This document shows positions 22,119-30,110 of a stretch of 31,581 bases of DNA, one piece after another (within the stretch, counting starts at the first letter, position 1; the number at the start of each line of letters is the position of its first letter). A model generated the notes under the pieces. That model made no database searches and had not been told where the DNA came from. It saw nothing but the letters and a program-made list of their open reading frames with translations. Made by a program: the position numbers and the translations under genes. Origin of the DNA: JAWWPY01 sp964412845 (GTDB lineage: Bacteria; Actinomycetota; Actinomycetes; Streptosporangiales; Streptosporangiaceae). Location of the stretch: NCBI GenBank assembly GCA_964412845.1, contig CAYPQM010000078.1, positions 1 through 31,581 on the forward strand, in the 5' to 3' direction.

Positions 22119-23506
22119 GCCACGCCGACGGCGCTGAGGGGGCCGACGGCGCTGACCGGGCCCACGCCGGAGGCCGGGGCCTCGCCGGAGGCCGGGGTCC
22201 CGCCGGAGGCCGGGGTCCCGCCGGAGGGGCTGATCAGGGCCGCGGTGCGCAGGACCAGCCCGTCCAGGCCGTCGGGAATGACACGGGCTGCCACATCCTG
22301 CACGTCGACATGGATGCCTTCTACGCGAGCGTCGAGATCCGTGACCGGCCCGACCTCGCGGGACTGCCGGTCATCGTGGGCGCGACCGGGAACCGGGGCG
22401 TGGTGCTCTCAGCCTCCTACGAGGCGCGGGCGTACGGTGTCAGGTCGGCGATGCCGGTGACCCGGGCCAGGCGACTATGCCCGCACGCCGCGTTCATCGC
22501 ACCCCGGCACGGCAGCTATGCCGCGGTATCCAAGGAGGTCATGGCGGTCTTCCGGTCGGTGACCGCGGAGGTGGAGCCGCTTGCCCTCGACGAGGCATTC
22601 CTCGATGTCTCAGGGGCCATCCGGCGGCTGGGGCCACCGGCCAGGATCGCCGAGCTGATCCGGGCCACGATCGCGGACCAGCAGGGCATCACCTGCTCCG
22701 TCGGCGTAGCCAGCTGCAAGTTCGTCGCGAAGCTGGCGTCGGTCCGGTGCAAGCCGGACGGGCTTCTCGTCGTCCCCGCTGATGGCGTCCTCGATTTCCT
22801 GCACCCGCTGCCCGTGGCGGCGCTGTGGGGTGTGGGGGAGCAGACCGGCCAGATCCTCGCCCGGCTCGGCCTGCGCACAGTGGCTGATATCGCCCATCTC
22901 CCGGTGGGCACGCTCCAGCGCGAACTTGGCGCGGCGGCGGGATCGCACCTGGCGGCCCTCGCCTGGGGACGCGATGAGCGCCCGGTCGTCAGCGGAGTCC
23001 AGGAGAAGAGCGTCGGCGCCGAGGAGACGTTCCCCAGCGACGTCGCTGACCCGGAGCTGATCCGCCGCGAGTTGCTCCGGCTGTCCGGGCGCACGGCGCG
23101 GGCTCTGCGCTCGGCCGGATCGATGGCCAGGACGGTGGTGGTCAAGCTCCGGCTGGCCAATTTCACGACGATCACCAGGTCGCGCACCCTGCCCGAGCCG
23201 ACCGACGTCGCGCGGAAGATCTACGCCATTGCGTGTGCCCTGTACGCGGCATCTGGCCTCGACGCGGGGGCCAGGCTTCGCCTCGTGGGGGTACGGGCGA
23301 CGGGGCTGGTCCCGGCCTCCCGCGCGGCTACCCAGCTGGCGTTCGGCGAGCAGGGCGCGGGCTGGCGGGACGCCGAGCGAACTTTGGACCGCATCGCGGG
23401 ACGTTTCGGCACGGATTCAGTTCGCCCGGCAACCCTCGTTCCGGGGCAGCGCGAAGCGTCCCGGGCCGGCCAGCCGCCCGCTGCACCCCCGCTGCCTGAG
23501 GTGTAG
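22115..23506 (+). CDS. dinB: DNA polymerase IV (Y family) with glycine-rich N-terminal extension
   Basis: Error-prone translesion DNA polymerase, 463 aa. The catalytic domain starts near residue 60 with HILHVDMDAFYASVE: Asp65 and, later, Asp159-Glu160 in LALDEAFLDVSG are the metal ligands, and Tyr70 sits at the steric-gate position. The thumb/little-finger order is intact (SVGVASCKFVAKLAS, LWGVGEQTGQILARLGL, KSVGAEETFPSD). TQLAF near the end may be the clamp-binding motif. The first 55 or so residues are extra: Gly/Ala/Arg-rich, with AGGRGP repeats. No other in-frame start exists before the catalytic domain, so the extension is translated. ATGA overlap with the methyltransferase. Confidence 0.95.
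   Translation: MSHADGAEGADGADRAHAGGRGLAGGRGPAGGRGPAGGADQGRGAQDQPVQAVGNDTGCHILHVDMDAFYASVEIRDRPDLAGLPVIVGATGNRGVVLSASYEARAYGVRSAMPVTRARRLCPHAAFIAPRHGSYAAVSKEVMAVFRSVTAEVEPLALDEAFLDVSGAIRRLGPPARIAELIRATIADQQGITCSVGVASCKFVAKLASVRCKPDGLLVVPADGVLDFLHPLPVAALWGVGEQTGQILARLGLRTVADIAHLPVGTLQRELGAAAGSHLAALAWGRDERPVVSGVQEKSVGAEETFPSDVADPELIRRELLRLSGRTARALRSAGSMARTVVVKLRLANFTTITRSRTLPEPTDVARKIYAIACALYAASGLDAGARLRLVGVRATGLVPASRAATQLAFGEQGAGWRDAERTLDRIAGRFGTDSVRPATLVPGQREASRAGQPPAAPPLPEV
22166..22227 (+). repeat. 18-bp tandem repeats in the dinB N-terminal extension
   Basis: A unit starting GCCGGAGGCCGGGG occurs at 22166-22183, 22184-22201 and 22202-22219, with a truncated fourth copy to 22227. The second and third copies are identical. 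In frame they encode the AGGRGP repeat. Confidence 0.9.
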
Positions 23507-23544
23507 CGGTTCGTCCAGGCCTGATATAGTCGCCTGTGAAAGAA

Positions 23545-23550
23545 TATAAT
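23545..23550 (+). promoter_or_regulatory. Consensus -10 hexamer upstream of the DUF3040 gene
   Basis: A perfect TATAAT in an unusually AT-rich stretch (about 23522-23560) 40 bp after the dinB stop. No strong -35 lies 16-18 bp upstream. It could drive the DUF3040 gene from a leader of about 210 nt. Confidence 0.4.
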
Positions 23551-23767
23551 TCGAATCAGCGTTTGAAGACGATGCTGCTGATGTCGGCTACGGTGCGGCG
23601 GGGGTGCGGGGATGCGTCCGGGGCACCTGCGGTGGCCCAGCAATTCCTTTACCTTTCGCCTACCCTTCCACCAAGGCCGGCGGCACTCGTATTCTGGGAG
23701 TGAACCAGGACCGTGAGATGGAAGTCATCGCACCCGTCCCCGCGCGCGAGGTTTTTTGGGAGGCGCC

Positions 23768-24157
23768 GTGCCGCTCTCTGAGCACGAGCAGCGTCAGCTC
23801 GACCAGATCGAGCGGGCGCTCTATGCGGAGGATCCGAAGTTCGCGCAAGCAGTACGCGCGAGGGATCCGCGTGTTCACTACAAGCGCCGGGTGATCGAAG
23901 CCGCCATTGGCTTCCTGCTTGGCGTGGGCTTGCTCATGGCGGGTGTGGTGTCCAAGTACATCTGGATCGGGGTGGCCGGCTTCGTGGTGATGCTGGCGTG
24001 CTCGATGTGGGCACTGACCAGCTGGCGGCATATTGCCGGGGTGACCACGTCCCGCACCGGCCAGGCGCCGCAGCGCCGCACTGCCCGTCCATCCGGCCCC
24101 CGGTTCATGGAGCGCCTGGAGGAACGGTGGCGCCGCCGTCAGGAGGGGGACCGCTAA
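23768..24157 (+). CDS. DUF3040 family small membrane protein
   Basis: A 129-aa protein starting PLSEHEQRQLDQIERALYAED, the hallmark opening of actinobacterial DUF3040 proteins. Two hydrophobic spans lie close together, about 43-62 (VIEAAIGFLLGVGLLMAGVV) and 65-84 (YIWIGVAGFVVMLACSMWAL), followed by a basic cytoplasmic tail (about 100-129) ending ERLEERWRRRQEGDR. Function is unknown. The GTG start at 23768 follows GGAGG by 4 nt; a TTG at 23756 is in frame but sits before the ribosome site. It lies between dinB and the mraZ region, as in other actinobacteria that I recall. Confidence 0.9.
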   Translation: MPLSEHEQRQLDQIERALYAEDPKFAQAVRARDPRVHYKRRVIEAAIGFLLGVGLLMAGVVSKYIWIGVAGFVVMLACSMWALTSWRHIAGVTTSRTGQAPQRRTARPSGPRFMERLEERWRRRQEGDR

Positions 24158-24237
24158 GCCTGCCGCGCCTGGCCCGCGAGGGCCGGGCGCACCAGGGCCA
24201 GGTCCACGAGCGCCAGGTCGGCTAGGTGCTGGGCTGC

Positions 24238-24260
24238 GGCGTGCGCCAACGGCGCGCGCC
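24238..24260 (+). terminator. Possible terminator after the DUF3040 gene
   Basis: GGCGTGCGCC (24238-24247) and GGCGCGCGCC (24251-24260) form a 10-bp stem with one G-U pair and a 3-nt loop. It lies between the convergent stops at 24157 and 24396. No T-run. Confidence 0.35.
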
Positions 24261-24319
24261 CAGAGGCGCAGGCGCTGTGCCCGCCGTGCTCCCGTATGCC
24301 CACCGGGCGCAGATGCCCG

Positions 24320-24360
24320 CCGTGCTTCAGTGACCGTGCTCCAGTGACCGTGCTCCAGTG
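24320..24360 (+). repeat. 14-bp tandem repeat between DUF3040 and transglutaminase genes
   Basis: CCGTGCTTCAGTGA at 24320-24333 is followed by CCGTGCTCCAGTGA at 24334-24347 and a third copy to 24360. The array is intergenic. Confidence 0.8.
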
Positions 24361-24395
24361 GACCGCCGTGCCCTGGTGGACCCGTCCAGGTGCCG

Positions 24396-26861
24396 CTAGG
24401 CCCGCCGCGCCAGGTCCACGCTGGCCGCCTCCACCGTGCCCGCGTCGGTGGCATTCCCGGCTGGCGGCCGACCGGGAGCCGGTCCCTGATGCTCCGGCCC
24501 GCGCCGCCGCACCGTGATCCGGTCCATCCAGCCGAAGACATCCAGCGCGTTCTGGACCGCGGCGCGCGCGGGACCAAGTGCCGAGGCGGGCAGCAGCCTC
24601 GCGTACCAGCGGGTTGGCCGGCCTGACATCCGGGACACCGCCCGCCGGACCAGGGACACATCGGCCCGCAGCGTGCCGGAGGCCGCGGGCTCCCTGGCGT
24701 AGTGCGCCCGCTCTTCAGCGCGGGCGATCCGCAGCAGTGCCGCCTGCTCCGCAGGCGTCAGCGGCATCGTCGAGCCGATACGGGCGGCCAGCCCACGCGG
24801 GGACTCGCTGGCCGGGCTGGCGATCCCGTGATCGGCGAGGTCATCCAGCAGCTCAAGCCAGGCCGCATGGGCCCGCTTGGCATCGTCGGCGGCGCTGAGC
24901 CATCGGCGGCGCCGGGTGAGTGACCGGGTCGACCGGGGCGTGATGAGAGCCAGTCCCAGCACGGCGGCGACCAGCACGCCGATCGGGATCGAACTGCCGT
25001 GGTGTTTGCCTGCCGCGCCGGATCCGCCGGTCAGCCCCTGCAGCTTGCGGAGCGCTCCCGGGCTGGTCGCGGAAGGCGCCGGGTTTGGGCCGCCGGCCGC
25101 GGTCGTCGGGCTGGCCGTTGGTGAGGTTGGGCTTGTCGGCGCCAGGGGAAGCGTGTATGTGGGCTGGAACGCGGTGTTCTGGCCCGCCGCGCCGGAGGGC
25201 GTCGGCTCGAAGCGCAGCCAGCCCGCGCCCTGGAAGTAGAGTTCCGGCCATGCGTGCGCGTCGCTCGACTTGACCTGCCAGCGGGAGTTCCCGAGGTATG
25301 TGCCTGGTGTGTAGCCGATGGCCACCCGGGACGGGATGCCGATCAGCCGGGCCAGCACCCCCATCGCGAACGCGAACTGCTGGCAGTAGCCGCGCCTGGT
25401 CTTGGTCAGGAACTGGATCAGGGCGGCCGAGCTGTCCGGCTGGCTGACGTTCAGGCTGTAGCTGAACCTGTTCCCGCCGGTGAACCAGCGCTGCAGCGCG
25501 ATGGCCTTGTCGTAGCTGGAGGCCCGGCCGCGGGTGATCTGCCTGGCCAGCGCGGCGAGCGGGCCGAAGGCGGCGGGGACAGCCAGGTCGGCGCGGGCGA
25601 TCCCGGGCGGCGGCGGCGGGGATCGCTGGAGTTGCGGCGCGGTGGGGACCGGCTCCTTGCTCGTTACCGAGTACGTGAGGCCCGACAAGCTGGTGCGCGA
25701 GGAGAACATCGTGAGGGTGCCCTGGCTGGCCAGCCAGTCCCCGGCGACGCTGACGGTCCGGGCCGGATAGGGCAGGGGCAGGAAGTTCTCCGCGGCCCGG
25801 CTGCCCGACAGGCCGCTGACCAGGGAGATCCGGGTCCGCTGCGTGGTGGTCCCGATGTTCTTGCTTACCCCCTGCGCGATGGGCAGGGTGCCCCGCCGCA
25901 GCGGGACACCTGTCGTCGGCGTCAGGGTCCAGGTGGTGGTGGACAGTTTGTCAAGCACGTAGACCTGGAGATACGGCGGGTTCGTGCCGGTGGTCCGCAT
26001 CTGCAGGACGTTCGTGGCCGTGCTCTGGTGCAGTTGGCTGTTCATCTGCGCCAGGGGGTTGGGCAGCGAGACGAACCCGCTCGCTCCGGGCCCGCCGCCC
26101 CCCTGGCCGGGGAAGAGCTTGTGATCGCGGAGCCCCGGCACGAGCAGGGGGGCGCAGAGGGCAACCAGCACGGCTGCGAGGCCGATGCGGCGGCCGGATG
26201 CGGCCAGTTCCTTGGTGTTGGGGCCGTTGCGCCGGCGGATCGCGTCATCCGGCCCCGCCTGCCAGAGGGTCACCAGCCGTCCCCAGACCCGGAGCCGTTC
26301 CCGCCCGTCCGCCGCGAGCATGGCAAGGTACCCCATCATGCCCAGGCAGAACGTCACCGTGGTACCAAACGTGCCCCGGTGGCTACTCGTGGTGAGCGGC
26401 ACGCAGAACAGCACCAGCAGCGGCAATCCGGCCGCCGCTGGCCTGCGCAGCCGCACCGCGAGCAGGTCGGCCGCGACCGCGGTGATCCCGATGCCGGCCA
26501 CGGTCAGCAGCAGGATTCCGTGCCGGGGCGGCACCGGCGGCGAGTATTTCGCCGACTCCGCCATCCCCTGCCCAGCGAGCCACCACAGGTGCTTGAGGGA
26601 CGATCTGGTCGGCACGAGCCGGGCGAAGGCCTCGGGGCCGGCGAACACGATGGTCAGGTAGAGCAGCAGGCCGGCCAGCGACGCGATGGCGCAGACTGTC
26701 ACGGGTAGCACGCGCCGCCGGGTGAGGGTCCCTACCGCGGCGATCACGGCCGCTGCGCCGACGCCCTCCCAGAACCACAGTGACCCCGAGACCACCGGGT
26801 ACAGGGAGACCGCCGCCAGGGCGGTGGCGATCGCGGCGGTGAGTGTCAGCCGGTGGTTCAT
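24396..26861 (-). CDS. TgpA-like transmembrane transglutaminase/protease-like protein
   Basis: Large membrane protein of 821 aa from the ATG at 26861. The first 150 or so residues hold several spans, more spans follow to about 245 (DUF3488-like TgpA N-terminal region), then a long extracytoplasmic part. The transglutaminase-like core (about 440-560) has the triad Cys493 in RRGYCQQFAFAMG, His536 in SSDAHAWPELYF and an acidic residue Glu552 in GWLRFEPTP. After a Ser/Thr/Pro-rich linker comes one more span (about 625-645) and a cytoplasmic C-terminal region (DUF4129-like). It overlaps the DUF58 gene by an ATGA. Partners of this kind occur with MoxR and DUF58 in many bacteria; the substrate is unknown. 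Confidence 0.92.
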   Translation of the reverse strand: MNHRLTLTAAIATALAAVSLYPVVSGSLWFWEGVGAAAVIAAVGTLTRRRVLPVTVCAIASLAGLLLYLTIVFAGPEAFARLVPTRSSLKHLWWLAGQGMAESAKYSPPVPPRHGILLLTVAGIGITAVAADLLAVRLRRPAAAGLPLLVLFCVPLTTSSHRGTFGTTVTFCLGMMGYLAMLAADGRERLRVWGRLVTLWQAGPDDAIRRRNGPNTKELAASGRRIGLAAVLVALCAPLLVPGLRDHKLFPGQGGGGPGASGFVSLPNPLAQMNSQLHQSTATNVLQMRTTGTNPPYLQVYVLDKLSTTTWTLTPTTGVPLRRGTLPIAQGVSKNIGTTTQRTRISLVSGLSGSRAAENFLPLPYPARTVSVAGDWLASQGTLTMFSSRTSLSGLTYSVTSKEPVPTAPQLQRSPPPPPGIARADLAVPAAFGPLAALARQITRGRASSYDKAIALQRWFTGGNRFSYSLNVSQPDSSAALIQFLTKTRRGYCQQFAFAMGVLARLIGIPSRVAIGYTPGTYLGNSRWQVKSSDAHAWPELYFQGAGWLRFEPTPSGAAGQNTAFQPTYTLPLAPTSPTSPTASPTTAAGGPNPAPSATSPGALRKLQGLTGGSGAAGKHHGSSIPIGVLVAAVLGLALITPRSTRSLTRRRRWLSAADDAKRAHAAWLELLDDLADHGIASPASESPRGLAARIGSTMPLTPAEQAALLRIARAEERAHYAREPAASGTLRADVSLVRRAVSRMSGRPTRWYARLLPASALGPARAAVQNALDVFGWMDRITVRRRGPEHQGPAPGRPPAGNATDAGTVEAASVDLARRA

Positions 26862-28186
26862 TGCGGCGACCCAGCCGGGAACCGGCCCGCCGGGCCGGGC
26901 TCCGGCACGCTGGCGGTGTGATGCAGCCGTTCCCACGCCGCGCCGAGCGGGGTGTCAGCGCTGACCGTGACCGCCCGCCAGCCCGCTGCTCGCAGGATCC
27001 CCGCGGCCTCGTCGGCCTCCTCGTGGCTCTTGTCATCGCCGCGAGTGGCAGCAGCCCAGGTGGGCACCGCCAGCAGCAGCGCCATGGCGGTCCCCGCGTC
27101 GCGGCGGCTGGCGGCGAGCTTGCGGGCCTGCGCGGCCGACAACCGTCCGGCCACCGCGACGAGCAGCCCGCCTGCCCCGCCGTGCAGTCGGTCCATCCCG
27201 TGCGTGAGCTCGGTCCCGCGGGACATCTTGATGACCGCGAGCGAGTCGAGCAGGACGTCCTCGAACGTGCCCGGGGCGCCGACCGGCGCCACGTCGGTGA
27301 CCAGCTGGCCCTCGAGCCCGGACCGGGCCAGGTGCACGCCTATCGAGGCGGCCGCGCTGACCGCGTATTCGAAGGACGAGCCCGCCCCGGCGCCAGCATG
27401 CGCGCCGGCCCGCGTGTCCAGGAGCAGCACTGCGCGGTTCCGCCAGCGCTGTTCCTCCCGCCGGACCATCAGCTCGCCGTGCCGCGCGGTGGAGCGCCAG
27501 TGCACCTTGCGCAGTTCGTCGCCGTCCCGGTAGGCGCGCGGTACCACGTCGTCCTCACCCGACGTGGACGCGGTCCGGGTCCGGCCGCTGCCCTCACCGT
27601 GCCAGCTCCCGGCGAGAGTGGTCCGCGGCAGCGGCGTGATCGCGGGGGTGACCACGAGGGTGCTGTGCGCCGCGAAGGAGTGGCCCCGTTCCACCAGGCC
27701 GAACGCGTCCGCCACGCGCACCCAGAGCGGGCCGATGGTGAAGTGGCCCCGGGCGCCCGACTGGATCGGGTAGGTGAGCTCGCGGGCGCCCCCCTGCTCG
27801 ATGCGCTCAAGCACGAACCGGGGCCGGGTGCCCAGCGGGTAGGGCACGGTGTCCTCGGCGAGCAGCAGCCCGGTGGGCAGCCGGGAGATGTTCTCCAGGC
27901 GCAGCGAGACCGTGGCGTTCTGGCCAGCGGGCACCCGTGGCGGGGTGACCTTGCGCAGGCTGCGGATCCGGTAGCGGGTCCGGCCGGTGGCCAGGGCGGC
28001 GAACAGCGGCAGGACGATGAGCGCCAGCCCGACGCTGAGCAGGGCGCGCTCGCCGAGGCTGAGCGCGATCACCACGACCGTGCCGCCGGCCGCGAGGAAT
28101 GATTTGCCGCGAGTCGTGAATGCGCTGAGCATGGCCCGCACCCCGGTGCTTCCCCCTGCCGCGGCGTCGCGGCCCGCTGCGCTCAC
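26858..28186 (-). CDS. DUF58 domain membrane protein
   Basis: A 442-aa protein with two hydrophobic spans (about 31-42 and 47-66) and a DUF58 domain. The hallmark motif is RDGDELRKVHWRSTARHGELMVRREEQ-like sequence at about 220-246, read in part as RKVHWRSTARHGELMV. A von Willebrand A-like fold follows (AVLLLDTRAG..., EYAVSAAASIGVHLARSG). DUF58 proteins usually accompany MoxR ATPases and are thought to help assemble or activate a partner. The GTG start overlaps the MoxR stop as GTGA and its own stop overlaps the transglutaminase start as ATGA, so all three proteins are made together. Confidence 0.92.
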   Translation of the reverse strand: MSAAGRDAAAGGSTGVRAMLSAFTTRGKSFLAAGGTVVVIALSLGERALLSVGLALIVLPLFAALATGRTRYRIRSLRKVTPPRVPAGQNATVSLRLENISRLPTGLLLAEDTVPYPLGTRPRFVLERIEQGGARELTYPIQSGARGHFTIGPLWVRVADAFGLVERGHSFAAHSTLVVTPAITPLPRTTLAGSWHGEGSGRTRTASTSGEDDVVPRAYRDGDELRKVHWRSTARHGELMVRREEQRWRNRAVLLLDTRAGAHAGAGAGSSFEYAVSAAASIGVHLARSGLEGQLVTDVAPVGAPGTFEDVLLDSLAVIKMSRGTELTHGMDRLHGGAGGLLVAVAGRLSAAQARKLAASRRDAGTAMALLLAVPTWAAATRGDDKSHEEADEAAGILRAAGWRAVTVSADTPLGAAWERLHHTASVPEPGPAGRFPAGSPQ

Positions 28187-29160
28187 CGCAGCCGGGGCAG
28201 CGGCACCTGCTCGACGATGGCTGCCAGCACTCGCTCGGGAAACTGCCGCTCGACCATGGCCTCCGCGGTGGGCAGCAGCCGGTGGGCGAGAACCGGGCCA
28301 GCCAGCGCCTGGACATCATCGGGGATCACGAAGTCACGGCCGTCGAGCGCGGCGCGCGCCCGGCTGGCCCGCAGCAGGTGCAGGGCGGCGCGCGGGGAGG
28401 CGCCCAGCCGCAGTTCCGGCGACGCCCTGGTGGCGCCGACCAGGGTAATGACATACCGCTTCAGGGCCTCGGCGACATGCACCCGGCGGACGGCAGCGAT
28501 CAGGTCCCGCACGTCCCCGGCGGTGGCCACCGGCTTCAGCGTGTCCAGCGGTGACGATGAGCCGTGCGCGTCCAGCATCGCCAGTTCCGCCTCGGGGCTG
28601 GGATACCCCATGGCGATGCGCGCGGTGAAGCGGTCCCGCTGAGCTTCGGGGAGAGGATAGGTGCCCTCCATCTCCACCGGGTTCTGGGTGGCGATGACCA
28701 TGAACGGCCGCTCCAGCGGGTAGGTGACGCCGTCCACGGTCACCTGCCGCTCTTCCATGCATTCCAGCAGTGCGGACTGAGTCTTCGGGGAGGCCCGGTT
28801 AATTTCATCGCCGACCACGATGTTGGCGAAGACGGGGCCCGGCTTGAACTCGAAGTCCCTGCGTTCCTGGTTGTAGGCGCTGACCCCGGTGATGTCGCTG
28901 GGCAGCAGGTCCGGCGTGAACTGGATGCGCTGGACGGAACAGTCGGTCGACCGGCCGAGCGCCTTGGCCAGCATGGTCTTGCCGACGCCGGGGACGTCCT
29001 CGATCAGCACGTGCCCCTCGGCCAGCAGGACAGTAATGGCCAGCCGGACAGCGCCTGCCTTTCCCTCGATTACTGACTCGATGGCCTGGCCGACGCTGTG
29101 ACCCACTTGCACCAGGTCGTCGAGCGTGCGCTCGGCGCCCTGCCCTATGTCCAAGGACAC
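28183..29160 (-). CDS. MoxR-family AAA+ ATPase
   Basis: AAA+ chaperone-like ATPase of 325 aa. Walker A is DVPGVGKT (about 55-62), Walker B VVGDEINRA (about 115-123), followed by PKTQSALLECMEERQVTVDG, sensor-1 ATQNPVEMEGTYPLPEAQRDRF and the lid region with PRAALHLLRASRARAAL. I chose the GTG at 29160, with AGGAGG (29165-29170, minus) 4 nt upstream; the frame stays open for 30 codons further, but that stretch has poor coding character. It heads the operon MoxR-DUF58-transglutaminase. Related MoxR-VWA systems assemble or mature metal enzymes and membrane complexes, so a chaperone role is likely; the client is unknown. Confidence 0.93.
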   Translation of the reverse strand: MSLDIGQGAERTLDDLVQVGHSVGQAIESVIEGKAGAVRLAITVLLAEGHVLIEDVPGVGKTMLAKALGRSTDCSVQRIQFTPDLLPSDITGVSAYNQERRDFEFKPGPVFANIVVGDEINRASPKTQSALLECMEERQVTVDGVTYPLERPFMVIATQNPVEMEGTYPLPEAQRDRFTARIAMGYPSPEAELAMLDAHGSSSPLDTLKPVATAGDVRDLIAAVRRVHVAEALKRYVITLVGATRASPELRLGASPRAALHLLRASRARAALDGRDFVIPDDVQALAGPVLAHRLLPTAEAMVERQFPERVLAAIVEQVPLPRLR

Positions 29161-29377
29161 CTGTCCTCCTTGCTGCCTGGCGCATCCTGATCGTCGGCCT
29201 GCTGCGCCGCCGCCAATGTGATGGTCCGTACCGACAGTACGTCCTGCCATGGCTCACGCGCGATAGAGCTGTGAGGTTCATCAGCCGGGTAACCCGAGGG
29301 TCCAGCACCCCACTTCGCTCCATCACTCTGAGCTGGCACTTCGGGAGCGGATACGCCAGATATGAGCTCTGGGAGCG

Positions 29378-29405
29378 TTGACGGTGGGGAAATGTGGGGT
29401 ACAGT
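29378..29405 (+). promoter_or_regulatory. Promoter of the mraZ-rsmH (division/cell-wall) cluster
   Basis: TTGACG (29378-29383) and TACAGT (29400-29405) are separated by 16 bp, a good housekeeping-type promoter. The mraZ ATG lies about 60 bp after the expected transcript start. MraZ boxes overlie the spacer and -10. Confidence 0.65.
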
Positions 29406-29419
29406 GGTGCGCTGTGGGG
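29385..29419 (+). promoter_or_regulatory. MraZ operator: four TGGGG-type boxes with 10-bp period
   Basis: TGGGG occurs at 29385-29389, 29395-29399 and 29415-29419, and TGGTG at 29405-29409, each separated by 5 bp. Known MraZ proteins bind direct repeats of TGGGN with 5-bp spacers in front of their own gene. The array covers the promoter spacer and -10 and continues past the -10, so binding would block transcription: negative autoregulation is inferred. The third box deviates by one base. Confidence 0.85.
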
Positions 29420-29472
29420 GGACAGAGCTTACGCGTGGCGACTGCGTATCGGGGAGTGGGAGGTGAGCGCCG

Positions 29473-29904
29473 ATGTTCTTGGGCACTCACACGCCCCGCC
29501 TCGACGAGAAGGGCCGGCTGTTCCTGCCCGCCAAATACCGTGAGGAGCTCGCGGCGGGTCTGGTGATCACCAAGGGCCAGGAGCGCTGTCTCTACGTCTT
29601 CCCGGTCCCGGAGTTCGCCCGGATCACCGAGGCCCTGCGGACCGCACCGGTGACCGCGAAGAACGTCCGGGACTACAGCCGGGTGTTCTTCGCCAGCGCC
29701 TCTGACGAGATCCCGGACAAGCAAGGCCGGATCACCATCCCGCCCGGGCTGCGCGACTACGCGGCCCTGGACCGCGACTGTGCCGTGATCGGCGCCAACA
29801 CCCGGCTGGAGATCTGGGACTCCGCCGCCTGGGATTCCTACCTGGCTCAGCAAGAGGACGCGTTCTCGACGGCATCCGAGGAGGTGCTACCCGGAGTTCT
29901 GTGA
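29473..29904 (+). CDS. mraZ: Transcriptional regulator MraZ
   Basis: DNA-binding regulator at the head of the division and cell-wall cluster, 143 aa. It has two AbrB-like half domains, each with a D-x-x-G-R loop: PRLDEKGRLFLPAKYREEL (8-26) and EIPDKQGRITIPPGLRDYA (about 79-97). Known MraZ proteins form large rings and bind the repeat boxes in front of their gene. Such boxes are present here. ATG start with GGGAGGTGA 6 nt upstream. The stop overlaps a GTG as GTGA, from which a long version of rsmH could start. Confidence 0.97.
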   Translation: MFLGTHTPRLDEKGRLFLPAKYREELAAGLVITKGQERCLYVFPVPEFARITEALRTAPVTAKNVRDYSRVFFASASDEIPDKQGRITIPPGLRDYAALDRDCAVIGANTRLEIWDSAAWDSYLAQQEDAFSTASEEVLPGVL

Positions 29905-30110
29905 GCGGGGCCGGTAACAACCGGCACCGCTGCGGCTGGCGAGGTCTCCACCCGCGCCTGGGTGATCACGTCGGCTGGCGTCACTTCCCCGGCGCCAGGC
30001 GATTTCCGGGCCGCCCGCGCGTCGCGCGGATGGGGACCTGGCCAGCCGCCAGGGACGCGGCGCTGCCCGCCGAACCCGAGCGGGGCCAAGGCACGGTGAG
30101 AGGGGGGGCG

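Larger units (their letters stand above)
29161..29472. promoter_or_regulatory. 312-bp divergent regulatory region between moxR-like gene and mraZ
   Basis: Both transcripts start in this stretch. The right third holds a strong promoter with MraZ boxes (29378-29419). The left part holds the ribosome site of the MoxR gene (29165-29170) and a small palindrome, CGTAC-N5-GTACG, near 29227-29241. I find no convincing promoter for the MoxR direction. Confidence 0.6.

Noticed and set aside
25254..26708. A 484-codon open frame on the plus strand opposite the transglutaminase gene
   Set aside because: It is antisense to a motif-rich protein, has repetitive Gly/Arg/Gln composition and no ribosome site or domain.
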